A stretch of 64,000 nucleotides of DNA from Adineta vaga (lineage: Eukaryota > Rotifera): contig CP075493.1 of NCBI GenBank assembly GCA_021613535.1, forward strand, positions 17,794,001 to 17,858,000. The letters are read 5' to 3'. Position numbers and translations under genes: made by a program. The notes below the pieces were generated by a model. That model saw only the letters and a list, made by a program, of their open reading frames with translations, was not told where the DNA came from and searched no databases. Shown piece after piece: positions 22,642 through 34,111 of this stretch (the stretch's first letter is position 1; every line of letters starts with the position of its first letter).

Positions 22642-24080
22642 GTTCCAACTGAGATCTCACTGGTTCCAAGTAGAACTTGATGAGCTCTATCGATTCCAAA
22701 AAAAATATTTCAAAAACTCACTTTCTTAACCCCTCAAAAACCCAAAAAACTGCGAAAAAACAACAAAAAAACGTCGAGTTCAGAGTAAATCCGTGGACGA
22801 TTCGCCCCGAGACCCATTCCAAGAATAATGACAATGGTTCCATATGTAACTCGATGAGCTCTATCGATTCCAATCATCAGATTTCCAAAAGATCGCTTCC
22901 TTAATACTCAAAAACCCTAAAAACCACTAAAATTTGCTAAAAATCTTACAAAAACCTTTGCGGATTCGCCCTGAGACCCATTCCAAGAATTCTGACAATG
23001 GTTCCATATGTAACTTGATGAGCTCTATCGATTCCGGAAAAAAAAATTCAAAAAACTCACTTTCTTACCCCTCAAAAACCCAAAAAACTGCGAAAAAACA
23101 GCAAAAAAACGTCGAATTCAGAGTAAATCCCTGGACGATTCGCCCCGAGACCCATTCCAAGAATAATGACAATGGTTCCATATGTAACTTGATGAGCTCT
23201 ATCGATTCCAATCATCAGATTTCCAAAAGATCGCTTCCTTAATACTCAAAAACCCTAAAAACCGCTAAAATTTGCTTAAAATCCTACAAAAGCCTTTGCG
23301 GATTCGCCTTGAGACCTATTCCAAGAACTATGACATTGGTTCCAGATGTAACTCGATGAGCTCTATCGATCTCACACCTCGTTCGTGAATTTTGATCATT
23401 TTATTGCCAAAAAATAGATTAATTACTATATTGACAGTATAGCAACATAGAAAAACATTATGATTGGTTGATTTATTTTAACCAATAAGCTATGAAAATA
23501 TGTCAGATGGCATATTTATCGAATATAAAAAAATTTATTTGTTGTTTTTAAATGAATTGAATTTTTTTCTATTTTAACGACACAAAAGAAATTTCTTTGA
23601 CTGGTTGAAATATTTTACCAGTAGAAAAATATTTATTCTAAGAAATGTGTAGATAGCGCTCTCTATCAGTTTAATGAACATAAAAAGATGACTAGTTCAA
23701 TAAACAAAATCTATTGGTCGAGTCATTTGCGCGAATAAAATGAAATAAATTGGAACAATGTCAATGTCAAACTGTTGTTTGATGGAGAATTATGAATTGT
23801 ATTAAGAAAAAATATTAGAATAAATTTTTGACAGATTTTGAATACGAAAGACAATTTTATTGATGAAAATTAAATGAAAAAAATTTATTTTGGTAAAATA
23901 ATTTTAATAATCGTAAAATATGATTTTTAGGAATAAAAAAAAGAAAAGAAATTTTAAAGAAATAAAATAAAGAATACGTATATTTTGATAAAATTTAATT
24001 TAATTTAAAGAAATAATTTTAAGAATCGTTAAATATAGAATAATTATAAATGAAGAAAAATTTACATAAAAATTGTTGTT
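22642..24080 (+). repeat. Left terminal inverted repeat of the large transposon
   Basis: About 1.44 kb, matching the reverse complement of 40375-41476 closely. The outer 700 bases are tandem units of about 170 bp, each starting AACTYGATGAGCTCTATCGAT (near 22675, 22850, 23012, 23186 and 23349). The left arm has two more units than the right. Short open frames in the units are not genes. Confidence 0.85.
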
Positions 24081-24705
24081 ATTGAAAGCAAGATTTTTGC
24101 ATACTGGTTGAATATAAAGTTAAAGTTTATTTTTCAGTATCTTTTAAATCGTGTTTATCAAAACATACTAAGATGCAAATTTAGGTCGGTAATGTAAAAA
24201 TTACTTTTGAAAATCAATCCTATAGTTCTTAAGTAGTTAATAAAATGAGTAATGGTGTATTGTATATTCTTATGTATAAATCATCTAATTAGAAAGATAA
24301 AACGAATATTTGTTTTTCTCGTTTGTTTCATTTCATTTTTTCTTTTTATCTTCATGTGCTGACAGAACGTCTTTTTGATTACAGTTGTTGCATAAGACAA
24401 AAAAAGAATGAGGAAATTGAATATGTTCTTATAATTTTTTTATGTTTTTCGTTCTATGAATTAAGTGATAAGCTATTTGTTGTAAACATTATTTAGATAT
24501 CAATTTATTGGTAAACGTTTTTTCCAGTGATAAGAATAATCTGAAACTGTATTAAATATATGTTTATGTAGAATATATATTTTTATCTAATTTTATTCTG
24601 AATATTCAATATCTATTTTGATATAGATAAAGATCTTTCTAATCTACTACTACAATCAATATATTTCTGTACGAACATAGGAAAACTATTGTATATAGAA
24701 AAAAA
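24081..24705. other. No gene seen (inside the large transposon)
   Basis: AT-rich spacer between the left arm and the 3' end of the envelope-like gene. No gene or repeat was recognised. Confidence 0.5.
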
Positions 24706-24941
24706 CTAGATAGGAATCAAATCGTCTATGATATGTTCAAACTTATTAATTTTGTGTTGCAATTTATATTTAACAAGTTTGCCCATGTAGATAAATAGAA
24801 TCAATAAAATAAGACATAAGATTGATATTATAGATATTGCGATATCACGAATTAATTGCTTCACAGTAAATGTTTTTGATATATAATAAGACGGTATGAA
24901 ACTATTGAACAAATTTTGGAATTGATTTTGGTACGATGCCA
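24706..24941 (-). pseudogene. Envelope-like glycoprotein, C-terminal piece with membrane anchor
   Basis: About 78 residues on the minus strand. It holds a long hydrophobic membrane segment (about 25 residues, centred near 24820) and a short basic cytoplasmic tail, ending in a stop at 24706. It is the 3' part of the gene whose 5' part is at 31451-32834. The two parts lie on either side of the 6.5-kb transposon, are in the same orientation, and are in phase across its TTA target site. As it stands, the anchor is separated from the ectodomain. Confidence 0.65.
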
Positions 24942-24944
24942 TTA

Positions 24945-25900
24945 GGGAGCATTTCAAAATTCAAGCCGGTCGGCCGGCCGCTCAACCGTTTAGCCGCTCG
25001 GTCGCTTTGCCGTTCAGCCGTTATGCCGTTCCTAGGCCGTTCAGCCGCTATGCCGTTCGGCCGGCAAATACCTTGAAATGCTCCCTTATCATGTAGTTCT
25101 GTAGCAGAACCTAGAAAACCTCATCGAATTAGACCTACAGATCTAGCGAGAGTGGAATTTGTTTAAATCAGTTTCCCAATATATTTTGATGTGTTTGTAC
25201 ACAATATTCATTAATAATTCAATACTATCATTTCATCTATAATGCGTCTGTCTATGACTATAATGATCTTGTCCATATATTTATGCGTTAATTAATCAGA
25301 TTGTGAGTTACAATAATACGAATAATTCCTATTGAACTTTACTGAGTTTCTAAAATCTGTTAATGTTTATCAAGCAAAAAATAAACGAAAAATCAACCAA
25401 CACTGTCGATCCCCTGCTCGATATAAATGCAACAGAAAAACAAATTTTCTACTTGTTTTATCTTAACAGATCGTACAGAATCTCTATATATCTTAGATAA
25501 AAGAATAATTGAATACTTCGACTTTCTATAAAAAAAACAATCAACTGTTCAATGTCCCTGTAATGGAAAAAGTATCTATCGGATTTTATAGAAATACAAA
25601 GATTTTTTCTTTGCCAGACAAAAATCAATGATTCGCCTGTCCCCGGGATGGGAAAAATATCTATTCACATTAAAAAGAAAAAGATCTTTTTCTTTCATTC
25701 TAAAAAATCAGTATCCCGTATGTCTCGATCAGAAAAAAATATTCATCGAAACCGAAAAAAAAACATTTCCTTCTTTTATTTAAAAATCTATCAGCCTTTG
25801 TCCCGCTTACCAAACAATATTCATAATGAATGAAACTTAAATAACCAAAAAAGAATCTTTTTTTCTTGAGTTTTATCTTTAATCTAAACTTCTTTTTTCT
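24945..25900 (+). repeat. Left inverted repeat of the BEN/DDE transposon
   Basis: Matches the reverse complement of 30370-31447. The outermost 141 bp (24945-25085) is itself a palindrome-ended module: it begins GGGAGCATTTCAA, ends TTGAAATGCTCCC, and is flanked by TTA on both sides. It is filled with GCCGTTCAGCCG-type repeats, so it looks like a MITE. Confidence 0.85.
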
Positions 25901-25966
25901 TAAATGAAACCAAGTAATGTTATTTTTATTTATATACATATATACAAATTACATGTTATTACAAAT

Positions 25967-27390
25967 CTAATTATTAACAATAGTTTTATTAAACTTTGTT
26001 CTTATTCGACTGCATTTCTTATTCAGTATTTCTTTGTATTGATTACTTGTACGAAATTTAGTGTATCTTGCTCCATATAAATCAAATAAATGTTTATCGA
26101 TAGCACCTACTCGTACTGGATCAAATGATTTCGTACCACGAACACAGCCATCTACTGATGACAATTTTAATTCTTCTTCCTTAAATAATGTTGAGTAAAG
26201 AAAAGCTATAAGATGACGGAATCCCGTTTCTTTATCTAACAATTCTTTATTTGTTGCTACTTGATGTCTATCATGTTTATCCTTCATAACCTGAAATGTT
26301 GTTTGTGTAATTGGATCAGTGAGAATTATTTGAGGTTCCTAAAACAGAACATTTCACATAGAAATTGAGAATTCTGATGAATAACTGTTTATAGTCTATA
26401 TTTACCTTGGATGTTGTAGTTGAGTGTAATAAATTCTTAGATACAGTCGTTGAAATTTGATTATCAGTTTTCTGTCTTTTTGTTGAATGATTCTAAAGAA
26501 CATCAGAATTTCCTGTATTAGTAGTATTTAAAAAGAAACATTTAACCTACCACATCAAATGGTGTTGATGGAATTGAACCATCATCATCTAAATTAAGAT
26601 CAGATGGCAAATTCGATGTGAAAGTTGGAGATGAACCAAAATCATAATGTGAGTGTGGTACTTCATTTCCAGATGTTGTTAATGGTGCTGATGGTAATGC
26701 AGTTGGTGTTTTTGGTTGTAGTTGTAATAATGTAAAAATAGACTCATCTAGTTCTGTAGTTTGTATTGTGTCTGGATCAATATGAATGGAACTAACCTAA
26801 AAGGTAATTATATTAAAAACAAACCTTAAAAGATTGATTAACAAAGGTAGAATGTCAAAAATTCCTGAATTTTTCTCTGGATAAACACTTGAAAACTTAA
26901 TTATTCGGAATCAATATGTTCGATTATATTTTTGATCAATATATCTTGCGGAAATTTAAAGTTTCTTAATATTTCTTTCTCCCTCCCTGATTTACAAAGT
27001 TTGTTTACTTACAATTTGTCCTTTGATTTGATTTGATGCATGTTCAATTGCACTTTCAAAGGATAAAGCTCTTTCTTCAATTAATTCTAAAATTTTTGAA
27101 CAGCAGTTTTCTGTATTAATGCTATTGACTAATTTATCAGCATTGTCCTTCTCTAATTTACATAATGTTATATCAATTGTTGTATGTTTATTTACTAATA
27201 TATCAACAGTTTGCTTGAGACTGCTAACTGAAGTTTCTATTTTATCAAATTTGGTTAACAATAAATCCAGTTTTTCATTTATCATTGACAACATTGTTGT
27301 TTTATTACTATTTTCTTCTTCAGACTCGGATTCATCACTACATTTAACAATTTCTGTACATTCTTCATGTGCGTTGTTAGCTTCGGACAT
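25967..27390 (-). CDS. BEN-domain protein of the 6.5-kb transposon
   Basis: Four exons: 27390-27013, 26796-26551, 26492-26406 and 26338-25967, all joined in phase 0 with GT-AG introns; about 360 residues. The N-terminal part is acidic (CSDESESEEE) followed by a coiled-coil region (MLSMINEKLDLLLTKFDKIE). The middle is Pro/Thr/Ser-rich. The C-terminal 120 residues fit a BEN domain: FRHLIAFLYSTLFKEEELK, SSVDGCVRGTKSFDPVRVGA and a final basic helix KEILNKKCSRIRTKFN. BEN domains bind DNA or chromatin. The gene is divergent from the transposase and shares the region with the GC-rich palindrome. A role as DNA-binding partner of the transposase is inferred. Confidence 0.75.
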
Positions 27391-27685
27391 TATTAATGTG
27401 AAATAAATAATCACAAAACGTATGATGGTTATGACTTTTTTCAAATGAACATAGATTATATTACTTTTCCTTCCAAAAAAAGTCTCTTTTGAAATTAAGA
27501 TAAGCTTATTACTTTCATTCTTTTGATCGTCATATTTTATTTTCATGTAATGAGCAATAATTAGTAACACATATGTTTCTTTTTTTGTTACATTTTCCCC
27601 TGATTGACTTAAGTTGTATATACGTATACAACAATTGATCGTTTTCGTGTTCTATCATTAATAGAATAATTAGAGAACACTTCAG

Positions 27686-27788
27686 AATTTATGCCGGCCG
27701 TTCAGCCGCTCTGCCGTTCAGCCGCGACATGAAAAACGTATTTTATGTCATTTTGCCGCGGCTGAACGGCAGAGCGGCCGGCATAAAT
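27686..27788. promoter_or_regulatory. GC-rich palindrome in the divergent promoter, like the transposon ends
   Basis: The left arm (TTTATGCCGGCCGTTCAGCC...) and right arm (GCGGCTGAACGGCAGAGCGG...) are inverted copies around a central hairpin GACAT...ATGTC; the left arm has 8 extra bases. The motif GCCGTTCAGCCG and the outer ATTTTAAAATTTATGCCGGC resemble the terminal modules of the same element. It sits 300 bp upstream of the BEN gene and 150 bp upstream of the transposase gene. A binding site shared by promoter and ends is plausible. Confidence 0.6.
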
Positions 27789-27935
27789 TTTAAAATGCAT
27801 TTTGTTTTATTCCACCAGTTCTCATAAAGTACACTGTAACCACATAGTCAATTTCACTCAAGGTATTTCTTATCTACTAAATTTATTTATAACATATTTC
27901 ATCAATTTTTCTAATACTTTTAAAAGGTTTTTATA

Positions 27936-30015
27936 ATGCCATGCTACACATGGCTGATGTTTGATACAAAAGAGAAATCTGAAGAAAAAATGAAACAAAT
28001 GTCGTTATCACGTTTTTCACATAATAAACGTGGAAGAAAATCTTACCACGAATTATATCCAGAAATAATTACTGAATTAAAAGATTTGTTAAATACACAT
28101 AGTGGTTCTGCACAAGATAGACGTCGTGATGACGCTGTACGTTTTAATGGTCTATCTATCGTTGATTGTAATAAGCATATTAAAAAGCGATTACTGAAAA
28201 AATATTCAAAAATTAGTAAAATGTCAAATGCTACTGTTCGTCGTTATTTTTTACCACCAAAATATAATATTAAAAGTAGTAAATTTTACAAAAGTCGTAT
28301 CTTAGCAAAAATACCACAAAAACGTAATTCAAAGTCAATAAAAGAACATGATGATTTTCATTTTACATGTGCACAAGTTAATTATGTTGAAGAATTGTCG
28401 AGCTTATATAGTGACGAAATATTAGCATTATCTTGTGATAATAAGGCAAAAATACCGTTAGGTAAGTACATTTAAAAAAGAATGATCTTCATTGAGTCTC
28501 TTCCCTTCTAAATTTTCTCGGACATGACTTCTTACTACTTATCACTTTCACTCACAATATTATCATGACATCAAGAGAATAAACAGAAAAATTCGAAAAG
28601 ATCTAGCAACATTGAATATACCAACACCTTTCGTAAAAGAAAAGTTAAACCTCAAAATATATCTTTTTAGGTGCACCAGCTGTGAGTCGTTATGTACGAA
28701 GTCGAAAATTTCATCTTGTTGAAAATCAACCGAATTTACCTGATCACGATTTTCCGAAATATGGTATTAGAATTAATCCATGTGCATATGTTATGCTATC
28801 GAATGAACGAAAACGTTCATCCAGTATTGATAGTTATCGATCCTATGAATTAAAGATTGAAAAAAGATCAAGATCGTGTGATGCTCGACTATTTCCAGAC
28901 ATAAATGAAGATTTTATTTTGGTGAGTCAACTATTTCGTTCATTTGAAAGTCAAAATGTAACAATATTGAATTATTTTGCTTTTTCTTCGTTTAGACATC
29001 TGATAAAAGAAATTTTGAACATGTTAAATGGAGTCGAACAGGACAATTATTTATTCGTCCATTTGGTTCTGGTAATACTCACACAACAAAGGCAACAAGT
29101 GAAGTTCATATAAATAATTTACATCAAATAATAACAGAAAAAAATATGCTAATAAAAAAAAATGTTATTACTATTATATCCGATAACGGACCAGATTGGA
29201 GTACTGATTGTATGGCAAATATATATAACTTGGGAAAATTGTGGGAGGAACTTAAGCTGGATGCATTAATCTGTGTTAGTTATGCTCCAGGACACAGTCG
29301 TTTTAATCCGATTGAACGTATGTTCTCGAGATTAACTGATTTACTTCAAGGTGTTATTATTGATTTAGATCCATCATTTAAAGATGAATCACAACAGATG
29401 GATATGGCATTAATTGATTTATCAAAGTATTGGAATAATAAAAGTTATTGTAATTATAAAATTGATTGTCGTCCAATGTTTTCCGTCAATGGAAATATAT
29501 TTGATGGACATGAAAAATTAAAAAATTTATTAATGAACAAATCACAAGCACAAATACAGCAAAATTCAAATATTGAATTTTGTTTAAAATTTTATCTTCG
29601 TCATTGTGTTCGTTCAACATATTATACATCCTTTATAAAATGCGATGATAAATATTGTATACATTGTTCTCGTTATCCAATTCGTGCTTCAAAAACATTG
29701 TCTTTACTACGTGCTGGTGGTGGCTATATTCCTTGGCCAACAATGACATACAGTAATAAATATTATGATACATTTTTACAAAGAGCATGTTCAATATTGT
29801 GTGGTGAAAAAAATCGTTATCCAGATGAACATTTATTATCGGGCTCAAAGATCAAATGTCAAAAATGTACATTACCATACGTATTCTTATCAAAAGCAGA
29901 TGAAGAAAGACATAATGCATGGATACATGGAACACAATCGAAGCGCAAAAGATCGTCAACTCAAGTCAATAAAACCATCAAACTAAAAAAACGTTCTCTT
30001 TCACCTGAATATTAA
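27936..30015 (+). CDS. DDE transposase of the 6.5-kb transposon
   Basis: Three exons: 27936-28461, 28671-28921 and 28996-30015; about 598 residues, with phases consistent. The first intron is 209 nt, longer than usual here. Order: a basic N-terminal region with a possible helix-turn-helix (SKISKMSNATVRRYFLPPK), first catalytic Asp in ILALSCDNKAKIPLGAPA, second in ITIISDNGPDWSTD, Glu in YAPGHSRFNPIERMFSRL, and a C2H2-type finger at the C-terminus (CQKCTLPYVF...HNAWIHG). The SDNGPDW ... PG-S-NPIE arrangement resembles uncharacterised transposases of marine invertebrates. The reading frame is intact. Confidence 0.8.
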
Positions 30016-30369
30016 TTAAAATATTCACAATAACATTTCTTTATTGTAAATACATTGATTAGTTAGATTGAAAAAATTTCAATAAATTGAACTTATTACC
30101 TATACACAGAAGTCCATATATAACAATAAAAAATTCAGTGTTCTGAGAGAAAAAAGATAGTGTAGAGTTACAGATTTTTGAATAGGGAAAGAAAAAATAT
30201 ACCTCATGTATAAGTGGAAGTCGATTAGACAACCTAGTTGAGTTTGGAATGGGTATAGGTACAGAAAATTATTTGCAATTTTTCATTGTAAAGAAAAACA
30301 ATCAACTTCAAGAAAATATCGTTGTCAATAAAAAACTAAAATAATGAATATCTGGATACATATAACCAA

Positions 30370-31447
30370 TTTAAGAAAAAAGAAGTTTAGATTAAAGATA
30401 AAACTCAAGAAAAAAAGATTCTTTTTTGGTTATTTAAGTTTCATTCATTATGAATATTGTTTGGTAAGCGGGACAAAGGCTGATAGATTTTTAAATAAAA
30501 GAAGGAAATGTTTTTTTTTCGGTTTCGATGAATATTTTTTTCTGATCGAGACATACGGGATACTGATTTTTTAGAATGAAAGAAAAAGATCTTTTTCTTT
30601 TTAATGTGAATAGATATTTTTCCCATCCCGGGGACAGGCGAATCATTGATTTTTGTCTGGCAAAGAAAAAATCTTTGTATTTCTATAAAATCCGATAGAT
30701 ACTTTTTCCATTACAGGGACATTGAACAGTTGATTGTTTTTTTTATAGAAAGTCGAAGTATTCAATTATTCTTTTATCTAAGATATATAGAGATTCTGTA
30801 CGATCTGTTAAGATAAAACAAGTAGAAAATTTGTTTTTCTGTTGCATTTATATCGAGCAGGGGATCGACAGTGTTGGTTGATTTTTCGTTTATTTTTTGC
30901 TTGATAAACATTAACAGATTTTAGAAACTCAGTAAAGTTCAATAGGAATTATTCGTATTATTGTAACTCACAATCTGATTAATTAACGCATAAATATATG
31001 GACAAGATCATTATAGTCATAGACAGACGCATTATAGATGAAATGATAGTATTGAATTATTAATGAATATTGTGTACAAACACATCAAAATATATTGGGA
31101 AACTGATTTAAACAAATTCCACTCTCGCTAGATCTGTAGGTCTAATTCGATGAGGTTTTCTAGGTTCTGCTACAGAACTACATGATAAGGGAGCATTTCA
31201 AGGTATTTGCCGGCCGAACGGCATAGCGGCTGAACGGCCTAGGAACGGCATAACGGCTGAACGAAAGAGCGGCTTAGCGGCAGAACGGTTTAGCGGCTGA
31301 ACGGCTTAGGAACGGCAAAACGGCATAGCGGCTGAACAGCAGAGCGGCTTGAAAACGGCAGGGCGGCACAGCGGCTGAACGGCAAAGCGACCGAGCGGCT
31401 AAACGGTTGAGCGGCCGGCCGACCGGCTTGAATTTTGAAATGCTCCC
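30370..31447 (-). repeat. Right inverted repeat of the BEN/DDE transposon with expanded GC array
   Basis: Reverse complement of the left arm. The outer module (31199-31447, 249 bp) begins GGGAGCATTTCAAGG and ends GAAATGCTCCC. It holds an irregular array of GCGGCTGAACGGCATA-type units (about 10-21 bp), longer by about 108 bp than in the left arm. Confidence 0.85.
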
Positions 31448-31450
31448 TTA

Positions 31451-32834
31451 GTACCTGTTCATAACCTTTAACCGGAATAAAGAAGCTTGATAATTGTTCT
31501 ATATTAAATTCAGGATTATGTAAAAAATGTATTCTCTTTCCACTACATGTTGTAATAGGTAACTGGAAGTTAGTGCATGTGATTGCCATGTCGCATGGTA
31601 AGCGTATCAATCCAGTTTCATTAACTGAAATTGTTTCAGTTGTACCATTTTGGTATGAAATTTTACAATAAATTGTATTTTCAATATTGTAAAAGAAGAA
31701 TATTCCATCATCTATTTGTAATAAATTTTGATCTATATCTTGCGATCGAGTAAGTGAACATTTAGTGTTAGAAATTAATTGATGATTGAATAATTCATGT
31801 AAACATGAATACTTTCTTAATATAAAGGATATTGGTTTTTTCTTACATATGACAATTCTTGAAAATGTACATTCATTATAATCAAACTCATCGTTCCACA
31901 ATACTAATTTATTATCAACTGTATTCATCCCAATTGCTTTTGGAAGATTTATATATGTATATTTTTCATAATTGAATATGAACGGTAAGGGAATCACTTG
32001 AAAAACGGAAAATTTTGTTATACTATCAGCTGGAATCTCTAAAAATAATGTGGACATTACTAGACACGGTTGAGTTGAAACTAAGTTGGTAGTACTCTTC
32101 AAACAATTTCTCATGACAAATACAGATTGTCCAATAATTAGTTCACTAAATTCATTTAATGACTTTTGAATATCATATATTGTGTTTGAGCTATCAATAG
32201 GTGATAATACTGCGGTTAAAAGTACATGTAAATCATCATTAGACAAATAATCAAAATCGATTTTGTTGTTAGTAATGTGTTGGAGAATTATTTCAGCTGG
32301 TACTGCACGAGCACGAGGAATATTGGTATGAATACTGAGACCATCGCTCTCTAGCGTTGAAGTTAATGTACTTTTATCCATTTGTTTTTGACAAAAGAAT
32401 TGTTTCTTAAAATAATGAAATATTGATTTATTATTTGGAAAACTTTTATCATGTTGATGCATAAGTATATGGTTTAAATCATCATTAATCAATTTCGAAA
32501 TATTATTCTTATGAAAAGATGATAATGTATGAACTGATTCACGAGATGACATGATCGTACCTATTTCCAATACATTTACATTCTTGTGTTCTAAGTCGTA
32601 TACACAAACATCTGAATTGGATGAAGCAATACAGAAATTATGTAGAGGTAAGAATGTGTGAACTATTTGCTTGACAAGATTTGGTGAATAATCGCCAAGA
32701 CGGCGAAGAACAAAGCCTTTGGTTGTATCAATTATAATATCACTTTCTAAAGAATCGAACACAGATACAAATGATTGAGTTCGAATGGCATTCATCATAA
32801 AATATATGACGAATAATATTCGAAAATAAATCAT
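31451..32834 (-). pseudogene. Envelope-like glycoprotein, ectodomain part (gene interrupted)
   Basis: About 461 residues on the minus strand from the ATG at 32834, with a signal peptide in the first 20 residues, several potential N-glycosylation sites and a cysteine-rich second half. The arrangement (signal peptide, helical N-terminal half, cysteine-rich distal part, then a membrane anchor at 24.7 kb) resembles the F-type/Gypsy-type envelope fusion proteins that have moved between insect viruses, retroelements and host genomes. This is a fold-level impression from layout and cysteine spacing, not a proven match. The frame is open up to the transposon insertion at 31447, after which it reads into repeat sequence. 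Cell-membrane glycoprotein of other origin is the alternative. Confidence 0.55.
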
Positions 32835-33483
32835 TTTGATTTAATGCAATAAAGTGTTATAAACAGCAACGAACGTTGTAAATTAGTGTAAAGAGTTTGT
32901 AATTATAAATGATATATGTATGATGAGGATATGAAAGAGCGAAAAGAACAATAGCGAGAATGGATATTTAGAACATTCATTCAAACATCGATATTTATAT
33001 CTAACCACAATCTCGCTTTATGTGTATTTAATGATCAACTTTCACATTATAGGTAAGCTATCTCTTTGATTATTTTTCTTATCAATAGCTCTTTTAAGAT
33101 ATACGAAGACAATACTAGCGATAATATATCTTAGATACACAGGTCAATATTATTTTACTTGTTATGGAATTCTTTCTCCTTTTATATCTATATGTCATTT
33201 GATTAGTAAATAACAATAAAATGTTTGATAGACAATTGTTATCATCATCATGTCGACATGAAATATTTATCCAATCGTTACACAATAAAACAACGACATA
33301 TTTAAAAATAGAACATTGCTCTTTATCTATATCTCATTTTTATAATATATGATATGATTCAAAGACCTAATATGGCACTGTAGTTAAAGACGTTTTTCTA
33401 TCAAGTTCACATTATATTATTTTATTTCATAAATAATATTTCACAAATAAGTATTGGATATGATTCTATAGAAAAAAAGATAT
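32835..33483. other. No gene seen (inside the large transposon)
   Basis: AT-rich spacer between the envelope-like gene and the small membrane-protein gene. It would hold the envelope-like gene's promoter. Nothing more specific is visible. Confidence 0.5.
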
Positions 33484-34111
33484 TTAAACCATTTCATCAC
33501 TATAAGATGATGCTTGATCACGTTGTTGAATAAATTCGTCAAGGACAATTTCCCTTTCTAGAATTAAAAGCATAAATACTATTTAATAAAATTGTTGTAT
33601 TACACTTACGACGGCGACATACGTTTCTTCTTCCATACTCCGATGGACTTTTTATTTTAAACCATGATTTCTGAAAAGTAAGTTACATTAATGATTTACT
33701 GTTTAAACAATAAATTCTTACTTTTACTCTGCAATTATTCTTATAACATTTTATTACAAAAATTACGAAAGAATATATTGCTGCTATAGCACATAAAATT
33801 GCACTAGCAATTGTTATTGTACTAGTAACATAATTTTCAATTTTTTCTTTAACTAATTCAGCTTGATGCACAATTGTATCGGTTTTATTTATGATTTTAG
33901 TTGAATAGATGATTGGTGTTGAGGTAGTTGAATATTTAATAAGATTTTTTTTAAAGTCAAGTAGTTTGAACAAATTATAATTCTAAAAAACAGAAATTAA
34001 TGAGCAAAATCAATCAAAGCGAGCACTACTCACTTGAGCACTTATACTTATACATGTATTTACAAGAAAGAATAAAATAAGCACACTTGGCATGATAGTT
34101 ATGTCTGACAT
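33484..34111 (-). CDS. Small type I membrane protein, four exons
   Basis: Exons 34111-34034, 33982-33722, 33670-33610 and 33557-33484; phases agree and the product is about 157 residues. A signal peptide covers the first 26 residues (VLILFFLVNTCISISAQ), followed by a short Thr/Ile-rich ectodomain with one NKT glycosylation site. A membrane segment lies near residues 79-101 (ASAILCAIAAIYSFVIFVIK), and the cytoplasmic tail is basic then acidic, with KNNCRVK and DEFIQQRDQASSYSDE. Family unknown. It lies between the envelope-like gene and the transposase on the same strand inside the large transposon, so it may be a partner of the envelope-like protein; that is inference. Confidence 0.6.

Larger units (their letters stand above)
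24945..31447. mobile_element. 6.5-kb DNA transposon with DDE transposase and BEN-domain protein, TSD TTA
   Basis: The ends are exact inverted copies (GGGAGCATTTCAAAATTCAA), flanked on both sides by TTA (24942-24944 and 31448-31450). Terminal inverted repeats extend about 956 bp at the left (to about 25900) and about 1078 bp at the right (from about 30370). Two genes diverge from the middle: a BEN-domain protein on minus (27390-25967) and a transposase on plus (27936-30015). The 3-bp duplication fits several superfamilies (PIF/Harbinger TWA, Zator, CACTA-like). The transposase motifs do not look like Harbinger, and I leave it unassigned. All coding frames look intact. Confidence 0.85.

Noticed and set aside
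22677-23242. Open frames of 75 and 102 residues, repeated at 41214-41441
   Set aside because: They come from the ~170-bp subterminal repeat units; conservation is explained by the repeat itself.
25648-25939. Paired open frames, repeated at 30344-30626
   Set aside because: They are in the inverted repeats of the 6.5-kb transposon, are Lys/Phe-rich because of A/T runs, and have no domain.
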